64,000 nt of DNA, taken from positions 4,774,001-4,838,000 of the forward strand of contig NZ_CP031194.1 of assembly GCF_003344965.1 (NCBI RefSeq), read 5' to 3'. Made by a program: the position numbers and the translations under genes. Shown here piece after piece: positions 1 to 8,137 of this stretch; the stretch's first letter is position 1, and the number at the start of each line of letters is the position of its first letter. This DNA comes from Streptomyces paludis (GTDB lineage: Bacteria > Actinomycetota > Actinomycetes > Streptomycetales > Streptomycetaceae). Under the pieces are notes generated by a model that saw only the letters and a list, made by a program, of their open reading frames with translations, made no database searches and had not been told where the DNA came from.

Positions 1-269
1 CAGATACGGCGGTGGACGTCGCGCCGGTCACCGACCTTGACGACGAGGACGATGAGCGCGTCGTCCTCGACCCGGTAGGCGACCCGGTAGTTGCCGACCC
101 GCAGCCGGTAGAGGCCCGAGGGCCCGGCGAGCTTCTTGACGTCGGCGTCCTCGCGGTACGGATCGTCGCCGAGCGCGGTCAGCGCGGCCAGGACGCGCAT
201 GGCCGCGGGCCGGTCGATGGCCCGCAGCTGCCGCTGCGCCGCCGCGGTGAACCGGAACGCGTACTTCAC
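1..269 (-). CDS. RelE/ParE-family toxin (3' end beyond the window)
   Basis: At least 89 codons are visible on the minus strand; the stop lies outside the window. The translation begins VKYAFRFTAAAQRQLRAID and contains LYRLRVGNYRVAYRVED, the core of RelE/ParE toxins, which family members use to cleave mRNA at the ribosome (RelE) or, less often, to poison gyrase (ParE). The GTG start overlaps the antitoxin stop in a GTGA arrangement, so translation is probably coupled and the antitoxin is made first. The basic residues and length fit the family (about 85-95 aa). The mRNase role is inferred from family membership, not shown by the sequence. Confidence 0.85.
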   Translation of the reverse strand, partial: MKYAFRFTAAAQRQLRAIDRPAAMRVLAALTALGDDPYREDADVKKLAGPSGLYRLRVGNYRVAYRVEDDALIVLVVKVGDRRDVHRRI

Positions 270-538
270 GCGGCGTCCTCCGCGCGCTCGGTGAACAGGT
301 CGGCCAGCAGCTCGGCCATCGTCACGGTCGGCCCGTCCTCGGCCAGAACGGCTTCCGCCTCCCGCGCGAGCAGCACATCGGCGGCTTCCTCCAGCGCGTA
401 GAAGTCCGCGATCGGCACCACGGCGGCCACCGGCACGCCGTTACGGGTGATCACCGTGGGCGTGCCCTGCTCGGCCCGATTGATGTGGTCCGCAAGGTGC
501 GCGCGGGCTTCCCGTACGGTCACAGTGCTCTCATTCAT
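266..538 (-). CDS. Phd/YefM-family antitoxin
   Basis: 90 aa, starting MNESTVTVREARAHLADHIN. The N-terminal part has the Phd/YefM DNA-binding fold signature (VREARAHLADHINRAEQG, then TPTVITRNGVPVAAVVP) and the acidic C-terminal half (residues about 55-90) should be the toxin-binding tail. It is first in a two-gene operon and its stop overlaps the toxin GTG. The ATG at 538 is preferred over the in-frame start at 628 because homology begins here and a -10-like TACACT sits only 6 nt upstream, which suggests a leaderless mRNA; the GGAGG about 17 nt upstream is too far to act as a ribosome-binding site. Autorepression by the complex is usual for the family. Confidence 0.85.
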   Translation of the reverse strand: MNESTVTVREARAHLADHINRAEQGTPTVITRNGVPVAAVVPIADFYALEEAADVLLAREAEAVLAEDGPTVTMAELLADLFTERAEDAA

Positions 539-544
539 AGGGGA

Positions 545-567
545 AGTGTACGCGCCTCCGTGTACAC
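545..567 (-). promoter_or_regulatory. Candidate promoter and autoregulatory operator of the toxin-antitoxin operon
   Basis: Read on the minus strand, the hexamer TACACT (545-550) ends 6 nt before the antitoxin ATG, so the transcript would start at or next to the initiation codon. A perfect palindrome GTGTACAC lies at 560-567 in the spacer and shares GTACAC with the -10 region, forming two similar half sites. Such repeats around the -10 are typical places for Phd/YefM repression. The -35 element is weak. Function is inferred. Confidence 0.45.
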
Positions 568-886
568 GGGAGTGAGTCCCGCCGCGGCCGCCGCCGCGCC
601 TCACGAGAAAGTTCGTGAAGTTCTTCACAAGGAATTCGGCCCTGATGGGCGCCCGTACCGCCGTCCGGGGCCGTCTGTCAGGAGCGCAGGGCGCCGGCGC
701 CCTTGTACGGGGTGATTCCGGGCGCGTTACGGAGGCGTGAATCGGGGAGTTGGCCCGGTATCGGGTGAGGTGCGGAGGGGCAGCTCACAAGGGGTGTACA
801 ACGTTCAAACCCATGATCCGGTTCCCCCGGTGGAGTGCGACCTCGGTCACGTGAGCCGCGCAGTGTAGCACTAGGGGGGTGGGTCC

Positions 887-904
887 TTGTGAAGGGGCTC
901 ACGA
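887..904 (+). promoter_or_regulatory. Rex operator upstream of ndh
   Basis: The 18-bp element TTGTGAA-GGGG-CTCACGA is an imperfect inverted repeat matching the Streptomyces Rex operator pattern TTGTGAA-N4-TTCACAA in 12 of its 14 arm positions. Rex is the NADH/NAD+-sensing repressor, and ndh is an established Rex target in S. coelicolor. The site ends 35 nt before the ndh ATG, between the presumed promoter and the gene, where binding would block transcription when NADH is low. Confidence 0.75.
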
Positions 905-938
905 GCACCCCCTCCGAGGGGGGTGGATACTCGATGGC

Positions 939-2324
939 ATGAGCACCACGGAGCGTCCCAGGATCCTCGTTGTAGGCGGTGGGTACGTTGGCCTGTACGC
1001 AGCTCGTCGCATTCTGAAGAAGATGCGCTACGGGGAGGCGACCGTCACGGTCGTCGACCCCCGCTCGTACATGACGTACCAGCCCTTCCTCCCCGAAGCC
1101 GCCGCCGGCAGCATTTCGCCTCGGCATGTCGTCGTACCGCTGCGACGCGTGCTGCCCAAGGCCGAGGTGCTCACCGGGCGGGTCACCACCATCGACCAGG
1201 ACCGCAAGGTCGCCACGGTCGCGCCGCTCGTCGGCGAGGCGTACGAGCTGCCGTTCGACTATCTGGTCGTCGCGCTCGGCGCGGTCTCCCGTACCTTCCC
1301 GATCCCCGGCCTCGCCGAGCAGGGCATCGGCATGAAGGGCATCGAGGAGGCCATAGGGCTGCGCAACCATGTGCTGGAGCAGCTCGACAAGGCCGACTCC
1401 ACCACCGACGAGGAGGTCCGCCGCAAGGCGCTGACCTTCGTCTTCGTGGGCGGCGGCTTCGCCGGCGCGGAGACCATCGGTGAGGTCGAGGACCTGGCGC
1501 GGGACGCGGCCAAGTACTACACGAACGTGAAGCGCGAGGACATGCGCTTCGTGCTCGTCGACGTCGCCGACAAGATCCTTCCCGAGGTCGGCCCCAAGCT
1601 GGGCGCCTGGGGCAAGGAGCACCTTGAGGGCCGCGGCATCGAGATCTACCTCCAGACGAGCATGGAGTCCTGCGTGGACGGCCATGTGAAGCTCAACAAC
1701 GGCCTGGAGGTCGACTCCGAGACGATCGTCTGGACCGCCGGCGTCAAGCCGAACCCGGCGCTCGCCCGCTTCGGTCTCCCGCTCGGCCCCCGCGGCCACG
1801 TGGACACCAACGAGAAGCTCCAGGTGCAGGGCACCGACTACATCTGGGCCGCCGGCGACAACGCCCAGGTCCCGGACGTCATCGGCCGCAAGGCCGGCAA
1901 CCCGAACGCCTGGTGCCCGCCCAACGCCCAGCACGCGCTGCGGCAGGCGAAGGTCCTCGGCGACAACGTGATCTCCGGTATGCGGGGCTTCCCGCAGGGC
2001 GAGTACAGCCACGCCAACAAGGGCGCGGTCGCCGGTCTCGGGGTCCACAAGGGCGTCGCGATGATCGTCATGGGCAAGATGAAGTTCAAGATCAAGGGCC
2101 GGCTCGCCTGGTACATGCACCGCGGCTACCACGGTCTGGCCATGCCGACCTGGAACCGCAAGATCCGGATCTTCGCGGACTGGACGCTCGCCATGTTCCT
2201 CAAGCGCGAGGTCGTCTCGCTCGGCGCCATGGAGACGCCGCGCGAGGAGTTCTACGAGGCCGCCAAGCCCAGCCCGCCGCCGGCCGCCGCGTCGGCCGCG
2301 CCGGAGACCGCCAAGGCGTCCTGA
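939..2324 (+). CDS. ndh: Type II NADH dehydrogenase (NDH-2)
   Basis: 461 aa flavoprotein that oxidises NADH and reduces menaquinone at the cytoplasmic face of the membrane without pumping protons. The FAD-binding Rossmann motif GGGYVG is at residues 13-18, the second (NADH) glycine motif FVGGGFAGAET at about 168-178, and the family ATG/AAGDNA FAD-contact motif near 303-310. The C-terminal segment around IFADWTLAMFLKREVV looks like the usual amphipathic membrane anchor, followed by a Pro/Ala tail. The start at 939 follows a G-rich Shine-Dalgarno stretch; a nearer-looking ATG at 934 runs into a stop after two codons. The gene stands alone, has a Rex site upstream and a strong terminator downstream, so redox control is likely. 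Confidence 0.93.
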   Translation: MSTTERPRILVVGGGYVGLYAARRILKKMRYGEATVTVVDPRSYMTYQPFLPEAAAGSISPRHVVVPLRRVLPKAEVLTGRVTTIDQDRKVATVAPLVGEAYELPFDYLVVALGAVSRTFPIPGLAEQGIGMKGIEEAIGLRNHVLEQLDKADSTTDEEVRRKALTFVFVGGGFAGAETIGEVEDLARDAAKYYTNVKREDMRFVLVDVADKILPEVGPKLGAWGKEHLEGRGIEIYLQTSMESCVDGHVKLNNGLEVDSETIVWTAGVKPNPALARFGLPLGPRGHVDTNEKLQVQGTDYIWAAGDNAQVPDVIGRKAGNPNAWCPPNAQHALRQAKVLGDNVISGMRGFPQGEYSHANKGAVAGLGVHKGVAMIVMGKMKFKIKGRLAWYMHRGYHGLAMPTWNRKIRIFADWTLAMFLKREVVSLGAMETPREEFYEAAKPSPPPAAASAAPETAKAS

Positions 2325-2366
2325 GGCGCCGCCCGCGGCTCCTGGTGAGCCGCTGAGAGCCTGACA

Positions 2367-2406
2367 GAAGGGCCGTCCGCCATCCGTGGTGCGGACGGCC
2401 CTTCTG
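2367..2406 (+). terminator. Rho-independent-type terminator after ndh
   Basis: A 15-bp stem (AGAAGGGCCGTCCGC pairing with its complement) encloses a 10-nt loop, starting about 43 nt after the ndh stop. The T-tract is short (CTTCT), as is usual in Streptomyces. Confidence 0.8.
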
Positions 2407-2567
2407 GCGCGCCCGCGGCCGGAGCATGACGGCCACGGGCGCAAGGCACGTGGTGGATGCAGGTAATTTGCCGTCACATTGCGCGTCGCCGGGACTGCGC
2501 GGACCCTCTCGCGGTGTTTACGTGGAGTGGAGCACGTCCGGTATCCACCACCACGGAGGTAGACGCC

Positions 2568-3869
2568 ATGGCCGACGCCGCACTGCGGCTCACCACTCTC
2601 GCCGAAGAGTTGCTGGGGGCCCCGCTCCCGGTCCGTATCCGTGCCTGGGACGGCAGCGAGTCCGGTCCCCGGGACGCGCCGACCCTGATCATCCGCAATC
2701 GCCGTGCCCTGCGCAGGCTGCTCTGGAAGCCCGGGGAGCTGGGCCTCGCCCGTGCCTGGGTGGCCGGGGAGATCGATGTGGAGGGCGATCTCTACGCCGC
2801 CCTCGACCGGCTCGCCGGCATCATCTGGGAGCGCGGCGCCGACGCCAAGGACGCCGTCCATCCCGTACGGGACCCCCGTATGCGGGCCGCCGCCCGCGGT
2901 CTCGTCCGGATCGCCGGACCCTGGCCGCCGCCCGCCCCGCCCGCCGAGGAGATCCGCCGGCGGACCGGGGCGCTGCACACCAAGCGCCGCGACAAAGCGG
3001 CCATCAGCCACCACTACGACGTGGGCAACGACTTCTACGCACTGGTTCTCGGCCCGTCCATGGTCTACTCGTGCGCCTACTGGGACGCCGGACCGGGATT
3101 CGGCCTCGAAGACGCACAGCGCGACAAGCTCGACCTGATCTGCCGCAAACTCGGCCTCAAGGAGGGCGACCGGCTGCTCGACGTCGGCTGCGGCTGGGGC
3201 TCGATGGCCATGCACGCCGCGCGCGAGTACGGCGCCCGGGTCACCGGCATCACCCTCTCCCGCGAACAGGCCGCCTTCGCCCGCAAGCGCATCGCCGAGG
3301 AAGGGCTCACCGACCGGATCGAGATCCGCGTCCAGGACTACCGGGACGTCCGGGACGGGCCGTACGACGCGATCTCGTCCATCGGCATGGCCGAGCACGT
3401 CGGCTCCGTCCAGTACCGCGCATACGCGGACGACCTGTACCGCCTCCTGAAGCCCGGCGGGCGGCTGCTCAACCACCAGATCGCCCGCCGCCCCGAGCGG
3501 GACGAGAGCGGCTACCGGGTCGACGCGTTCATCGACTCCTACGTCTTCCCCGACGGCGAGCTGGCGCCGCTCGGCCGCACCCTGGCCACGCTGGAGGAGG
3601 CGGGGTTCGAGGCCCGCGACGTCGAGTCGATCAGGGAGCACTACGCCCTGACGCTGCGCCGCTGGGTGGCGAACCTGGAGGAGCACTGGGCCGAGGCCGT
3701 ACGGTCCACCTCCGCCGGGCGCGCCCGCGTCTGGCGGCTCTACATGGCGGCGTCCGCGCTGTCCTTCGAGCGCAACAGGATCGGGGTCAACCAGATCCTG
3801 GCGGTGAAGACCCCGGAGAGCGGCGCGTCGGGGCTGCCCCTGCGGACACGGCTGTGGGGCGCCGCCTGA
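2568..3869 (+). CDS. Cyclopropane-fatty-acyl-phospholipid synthase-family methyltransferase
   Basis: 433 aa. The central SAM-binding motif LLDVGCGWGSMA lies near residues 203-214 and is followed by VTGITLSREQ, the characteristic second motif of the CFA synthase/mycolic acid cyclopropane synthase family, which methylates or cyclopropanates acyl-chain double bonds in phospholipids. The preceding SHHYDVGNDFYALVLGPSMVYSCAYW segment is the conserved substrate-binding block. The ATG at 2568 is chosen because GGAGG sits 8 nt upstream and family homology begins with MADAALRLTTL. It is separated from ndh by a terminator, so it has its own promoter. The exact product (cyclopropane or methyl branch) cannot be read from sequence. 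Confidence 0.88.
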   Translation: MADAALRLTTLAEELLGAPLPVRIRAWDGSESGPRDAPTLIIRNRRALRRLLWKPGELGLARAWVAGEIDVEGDLYAALDRLAGIIWERGADAKDAVHPVRDPRMRAAARGLVRIAGPWPPPAPPAEEIRRRTGALHTKRRDKAAISHHYDVGNDFYALVLGPSMVYSCAYWDAGPGFGLEDAQRDKLDLICRKLGLKEGDRLLDVGCGWGSMAMHAAREYGARVTGITLSREQAAFARKRIAEEGLTDRIEIRVQDYRDVRDGPYDAISSIGMAEHVGSVQYRAYADDLYRLLKPGGRLLNHQIARRPERDESGYRVDAFIDSYVFPDGELAPLGRTLATLEEAGFEARDVESIREHYALTLRRWVANLEEHWAEAVRSTSAGRARVWRLYMAASALSFERNRIGVNQILAVKTPESGASGLPLRTRLWGAA

Positions 3870-3962
3870 GCACTGCCGGGCCATTCGTATGACGAGCGGT
3901 CACATGTCCTCGGTGGCGGGGACATCCGGTTGATACCTTCTGCCACCCGGGCCCGCACGCGG

Positions 3963-3990
3963 AGCCGCCGGACACCACGGTCCGGCGGCT
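3963..3990 (+). terminator. Hairpin between the cfa-like gene and the PLD-like gene
   Basis: An 11-bp stem AGCCGCCGGAC/GTCCGGCGGCT with a 6-nt loop, 94 nt after the upstream stop and 40 nt before the next start. It has almost no T-tract, so it could terminate the upstream transcript or simply shape the leader. Confidence 0.55.
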
Positions 3991-4030
3991 TCGGCGTGTG
4001 CGCCGCGCGTCATACCAACGGGAGGCCGGC

Positions 4031-5287
4031 GTGCCACGCCACCGCAGAACCTGGCTGTCCGCTCCGGCAGCCGTCCTGATCTCCGCAGGCATCCTGCCGG
4101 CCACGGCCACGGCCACGGCCGCCGCCGCCGACGCCGAGGCCGTGACGGTCACCACGGGGGCCCTCTTCAACGACCCGGCGGGCACCACCGCCGAGCGCGA
4201 CCGGATCCGCGACCACATCCTCGCGCTGATCGCCGGCGCGCCCGCGGGCAGCTCGATCACGATGTCGCTGTACACGTTCACCGACGGCAAGGTCCGCGAC
4301 GCCCTGATCGCCGCCCACGGGCGCGGAGTCGCCGTACGGCTGATCCTCGACAACGCCTCGCGCGCCACGGTCACCACCGGCGCCCAGTACGAGAACCTCG
4401 CGGCGGCCCTCGGCACCGACCGCTCCCAGGCGTCCTGGGTGATGGCGTGCCCGCGGACGCGCTCCTGCGTCGGCAACCGCGCGCTCGGCAAACCGGCGAT
4501 CAACCACAACAAGTTCTTCCTCTTCTCCCGCACGGGAGGCGCGGACAACGTCGTCGTACAGACCTCGGCCAATATGACCGGCGTCCAGCGCACCGATCTC
4601 TTCAACAACGCCGTCACGGTCGTCGACGCCGGCCTCTACGCCAACTACCGGGCGTACTTCAACGACCAGGTCGCGTACGGCGCCTCCGGCGCGGGCCTCG
4701 CGACGTACTACCGGACACCCGTCAGCGCGACGAACCCCGCGTACAAGACGTACTTCTTCCCCCGCAAGGAGAACGGGACCGACTACAAGGCCGATCCCGC
4801 CACCGACACCATCAAGCTCATCCTCGACAACGTGACCTGCTCCACCGCGGTCCCCTCCGAGGTGCGGATCGCCGCGAACCTCTTCTACCGCGACCAGATC
4901 GCCAGCAGGCTCGTCGCCATGAAGAACGCGGGCTGCAAGGTCTATCTCGCGTCCGACGGCAATCCGAACGGCGGCGGCAGCGGCGTACCGTCGCTCGGCG
5001 CCACCGTCCGGTCCCTCGTGTACGGCAAGCTCACCCAGCGCGTCGAGTGCTGGCAGGCCCCGCCGGTGGCGGGCGCGCCGAACATCGGTCTGCACTCCAA
5101 GTACCTGCTGGTGAAGGGGACATACGCCGGCACCGCCAACGACCGGATCGTCTGGACCGGCAGCCACAACTACTCCTGGCAGGCGCTGCGCTCCAACGAC
5201 GAGACGCTGCTGAAGATCAACAACGACGCGCTGTACGAGCAGTTCAGGGCCAATCACGACCGGCTGATGGAGTACTGCGCGGGCTGA
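4031..5287 (+). CDS. Secreted phospholipase D-like domain protein
   Basis: 418 aa with a Sec-type signal peptide (basic PRHRR, hydrophobic AAVLISAGILPA, cleavage expected near ATAAA at about residue 32). Two PLD-like repeats follow. The H-x-K cores are at INHNKFFLF and GLHSKYLLV, each followed by a TSAN or TGSHN block equivalent to the usual GSxN. In both motifs the Asp of HxKxxxxD is absent (Ser and Lys occupy the place), which is unusual for an active PLD fold. The GTG at 4031 is chosen for its GGGAGG ribosome-binding site 6 nt upstream. The substrate may be phospholipid or nucleic acid; sequence does not decide. It converges on the ABC transporter operon across a shared terminator. Confidence 0.82.
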   Translation: MPRHRRTWLSAPAAVLISAGILPATATATAAAADAEAVTVTTGALFNDPAGTTAERDRIRDHILALIAGAPAGSSITMSLYTFTDGKVRDALIAAHGRGVAVRLILDNASRATVTTGAQYENLAAALGTDRSQASWVMACPRTRSCVGNRALGKPAINHNKFFLFSRTGGADNVVVQTSANMTGVQRTDLFNNAVTVVDAGLYANYRAYFNDQVAYGASGAGLATYYRTPVSATNPAYKTYFFPRKENGTDYKADPATDTIKLILDNVTCSTAVPSEVRIAANLFYRDQIASRLVAMKNAGCKVYLASDGNPNGGGSGVPSLGATVRSLVYGKLTQRVECWQAPPVAGAPNIGLHSKYLLVKGTYAGTANDRIVWTGSHNYSWQALRSNDETLLKINNDALYEQFRANHDRLMEYCAG

Positions 5288-5295
5288 CGCGCGAG

Positions 5296-5340
5296 CCCGT
5301 ACGCGCCCCGTACACGACCCGTACGCGACCCGTACACGAC
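5296..5340. repeat. Short imperfect tandem repeat (CCCGTACRCGA unit)
   Basis: About four copies of an 11-12-bp unit alternating CCGTACGCG and CCGTACACGA directly after the PLD-like stop. Function unknown; units are too short and too close for CRISPR. Confidence 0.6.
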
Positions 5341-5387
5341 GGAAGGGCCGGGTCCGGGGAGTGGTGCTCCCCGGACCCGGCCCTTCC
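5341..5387. terminator. Bidirectional terminator between convergent genes
   Basis: A perfect 21-bp stem beginning GGAAGGGCCGGGTCC, with a 5-nt loop TGGTG, placed between the PLD-like gene and the 3' end of the ABC permease. The ends read as CTTCC in both directions, so it can serve both. Confidence 0.85.
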
Positions 5388-5408
5388 GCTCGCTTCCCGC
5401 CTCCGTGC

Positions 5409-8018
5409 CTATTCGGTCTTGATGGCCGTCAGCATGTTCAGCTTCGCCGCGCTGCGCGCCGGCCACAGCGAGGCCAGGACGCCCACCACCCCGGCCAGCA
5501 GCATGAACAGGGCGATCCGGTCCCACGGGATGACCAGGGCGTAGTTCGGGATGGACTCCGAGATGAACCGGCCGATCGCCCAGCCCAGGAAGGTCCCGAG
5601 CGCGACCCCGATCACCGCGCCGAAGAGCGAGATCACCACGGCCTCCAGCCGGATCATCCGCTTGACCTTGGTGCGGTCGAGCCCGATGGCGCGCAGCATG
5701 CCGATCTCCTGCTGCCGTTCGAAGACGGACATCGCCAGCGTGTTGACGACGCCCAGGACCGCGATGATCAGGGCCATCGCCAGCAGGCCGTACAGGATGT
5801 TCAGCATCGTGTTGATGATGCCGCTGAACTCGTTCTTGATGCCTTCGATGTTGTTGATGCTGATCGCCGGGTTCTTGCCCAGCGCGTCCACGAGGGCCTG
5901 CTCGTGCGCCGAGGTCGCGCCGCCGTCCATCTTCACCCAGATCTCGGTGATGTACGGCTTGACCGTGTGCGCGTCGGCCAGCTCGGTGGAGGTCAGCATC
6001 CGGCCGAGGAAGTCGATCTCCTTGAAGACGGCGCCGATCTTCAGATCCTGGGTCTTGCCGTCGCCGAACTCCGCCGGGACGGTGTCGCCGGGCTTCCAGC
6101 CGTTGGTCTTGGCGAGGTCCTCGGTGACCGCGATCTCGTTCCGCGACAGCGAGTCCATGGAGCCCGAGACGGTGATGATGTTGAAGACCTTCTCGACGTC
6201 CCCGGCGGCCACCGCCGTGGCGTTGTAGTACTCGCCCTTGCTCTCGAACGACGTCATCTGCTGCGGCGAGACCGCAGACACACCGGGCGCCTTGCGCAGC
6301 GCTTCGAGCGCCGACGGGTCCAGATCGCCGTACCCGGCCATCGACACCCGGTAGTCGGCGCGGATGTGGTCCGACGTCGACTTGTCGATGGCGGTGCCCA
6401 CCGTGACGGCGACGACGGTGAGCGTGGTGACCAGCGTGAGCCCGATGGCCAGCGCGGAGGCGGTGGCGCCGGTGCGCCGGGGGTTACGGACGGCGTTCAG
6501 ACTGGCCAGCTTGCCGGAGACCCCGAAGGCCGAGGTGAGCAGCGGCCGTACGAGGGCGATGACGGGCCGCGACAGCAGCGGGATCAGCACGATGACGGCG
6601 ATCATCGTCAGGAACGCGCCGGCCGCGATGATGTATCCGCCGTCGTTGTCGGCCGTGGCGCCGAGCACGATGACGGCCGCGCCGATCAGGCCCAGGACAC
6701 CGCCGATGGAGTTCCGTACGACCAGCGACTTGGTGGTGGCGACCGCGTGCACGCTGCTCATCGCCGCCACCGGCGGGATCTTCGCGGCCCGGCGGGCGGG
6801 CAGCCAGGCGGCCAGGACGGTGATCAGCACACCGACGGTGAAGGCGGCGATGATCGCCGTGGGCGAGATCACCAGCGGTCCCGCGGGCACCTTCGCGTCC
6901 AGCAGGCCCATCGCGGAGCGCAGTCCGATCGCGAGGCAGAGGCCGATCACGAAGCCGATCGCGGAGGCGATCACGCCGACCACCGCGGCCTCGATCAGCA
7001 CCGAGCGCTTGATCTGGCGGCGGGAGGCGCCGACGGCGCGCAGCAGCGCCAGCTCCTTGGTGCGCTGGGCGACCAGCATGGTGAAGGTGTTGGAGATCAG
7101 GAAGACCCCGACGAACAGGGCGATGCCGGCGAAGGCCAGCAGCATCTGGTTGAGGCCCGACAGGCCCTGCTCGATGTCCTTGGCCTGCGCGCTCGCGCGC
7201 TGCTCGCCCGTCTCGACGTCGGCGCCCTCGGGGAGGAGCTTGACCATCTCCGCGCGGATCTTGTCGTGCGAGGCGCCCGGCTTCGCGGTGACGGCCAGCT
7301 CGCTGAAGTAGCCGGGCTCCAGGAAGAGCTTCTGGGCGACGTTCTCGGTGAACAGCACCAGGCTGCCGCCCGCGTTGACCGCGCCGTCCTCGGTGGTGAA
7401 GATCCCGCTGAGCGTGTACTCCTTCACCGGCCCGTTGGTGGCCACCCGTACCTTCTCGCCGACCTTGTACTCGCCCCGGGCGGCGGTGTCCTTGTCGAGG
7501 GCGACCTGGCCGGCCTCGGCCGGGCCCGAGCCCTCGGTGAAGTCGTACGCGGGGTCCTTGCCGTCCTTGCCGGGAGCGAAGTTGCTGCCGGTGTTGGACC
7601 AGCCGTTGCCTATCAGCTTGCCCTTGGGGTCGCCGACCCCGGCGAAGCCGTTGACGCGGCTGGTGACGGAGGCGACGCCGTCCAGCGCCGCGATCCGGTC
7701 GACGGTCTTCTGGGAGGCCCCGGGACTGCCCTTGCCGGACGCGGAGTCGGACGCGGAGTCGGATTCGGAGTCCGAGCCGGATTCCGAGCCCGGCGCACCG
7801 TCCGGGGCGGAGTCGCCGTCGCCCCGGGTGTCCCACACGGTGGCGCCGACGGCGATGTCCTTGTAGCTCTTGGCGCTCTGGTTGCGGAAGGCGTTGCCGA
7901 GGGTGTCGGTGAAGATCAGGGTGCCGGAGACGAAGGCGACGCCGAGCATGACGGCGAGCACGGTCATCAGCAGTCTGGCCTTGTGCGCGAGCACATTGCG
8001 CAGGGCGGTACGGAACAT
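5409..8018 (-). CDS. ABC transporter permease, MacB/FtsX type (two FtsX domains)
   Basis: 869 aa integral membrane protein. The N-terminal transmembrane helix (ARLLMTVLAVMLGVAFVSG) is followed by a large extracytoplasmic MacB-like domain, then three helices, a second extracytoplasmic domain and a terminal FtsX domain ending RSAAKLNMLTAIKTE. This duplicated architecture is typical of actinobacterial lipoprotein or peptide exporters of the MacB/LolCDE superfamily. An acidic Ser/Asp/Glu-rich low-complexity run (ESGSDSESDSASDSASG) sits in the first extracytoplasmic domain near residues 80-105, encoded by a repetitive GACTCC/GAATCC tract. The ATG at 8018 begins MFRTALRNVLAHKARLL, the usual family start. 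It forms an operon with the ATPase 119 nt upstream. Substrate unknown. Confidence 0.88.
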   Translation of the reverse strand: MFRTALRNVLAHKARLLMTVLAVMLGVAFVSGTLIFTDTLGNAFRNQSAKSYKDIAVGATVWDTRGDGDSAPDGAPGSESGSDSESDSASDSASGKGSPGASQKTVDRIAALDGVASVTSRVNGFAGVGDPKGKLIGNGWSNTGSNFAPGKDGKDPAYDFTEGSGPAEAGQVALDKDTAARGEYKVGEKVRVATNGPVKEYTLSGIFTTEDGAVNAGGSLVLFTENVAQKLFLEPGYFSELAVTAKPGASHDKIRAEMVKLLPEGADVETGEQRASAQAKDIEQGLSGLNQMLLAFAGIALFVGVFLISNTFTMLVAQRTKELALLRAVGASRRQIKRSVLIEAAVVGVIASAIGFVIGLCLAIGLRSAMGLLDAKVPAGPLVISPTAIIAAFTVGVLITVLAAWLPARRAAKIPPVAAMSSVHAVATTKSLVVRNSIGGVLGLIGAAVIVLGATADNDGGYIIAAGAFLTMIAVIVLIPLLSRPVIALVRPLLTSAFGVSGKLASLNAVRNPRRTGATASALAIGLTLVTTLTVVAVTVGTAIDKSTSDHIRADYRVSMAGYGDLDPSALEALRKAPGVSAVSPQQMTSFESKGEYYNATAVAAGDVEKVFNIITVSGSMDSLSRNEIAVTEDLAKTNGWKPGDTVPAEFGDGKTQDLKIGAVFKEIDFLGRMLTSTELADAHTVKPYITEIWVKMDGGATSAHEQALVDALGKNPAISINNIEGIKNEFSGIINTMLNILYGLLAMALIIAVLGVVNTLAMSVFERQQEIGMLRAIGLDRTKVKRMIRLEAVVISLFGAVIGVALGTFLGWAIGRFISESIPNYALVIPWDRIALFMLLAGVVGVLASLWPARSAAKLNMLTAIKTE

Positions 8019-8137
8019 GGTGGGAGTCCTGGTGAGGAGGGGGCCGGGGCAGGTGGACAGGGCCCGGGGGCGATACGGGGACACGCCCGGGACGGCGGAG
8101 CGTCGGAGCCGGCGGTACGTCAGCGCCGGCGGTTGCG

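Larger units (their letters stand above)
539..938. other. Intergenic region, toxin-antitoxin promoter to ndh
   Basis: Four hundred bases without a convincing gene. The left edge holds the toxin-antitoxin promoter and the right edge the Rex operator of ndh. A GC-rich palindrome (GGGCGCCGGCGCCC) lies near 686-700, of unknown role. The rest shows no recognisable RNA gene. Confidence 0.5.

Noticed and set aside
939..2324. Upstream in-frame start 879 for ndh
   Set aside because: It would place the Rex site inside the coding region, and family homology begins at 939.
678..3884. A 1068-codon open frame antisense to ndh and the cfa-like gene
   Set aside because: High third-position GC makes stops rare on both strands; composition is repetitive Arg/Gly/Ala, there is no domain match, and it is fully opposite two well-supported genes.
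5296..5340. Short CCGTACGCG repeats as a CRISPR array
   Set aside because: Units are 11-12 bp, contiguous, with no spacers; no cas genes nearby.
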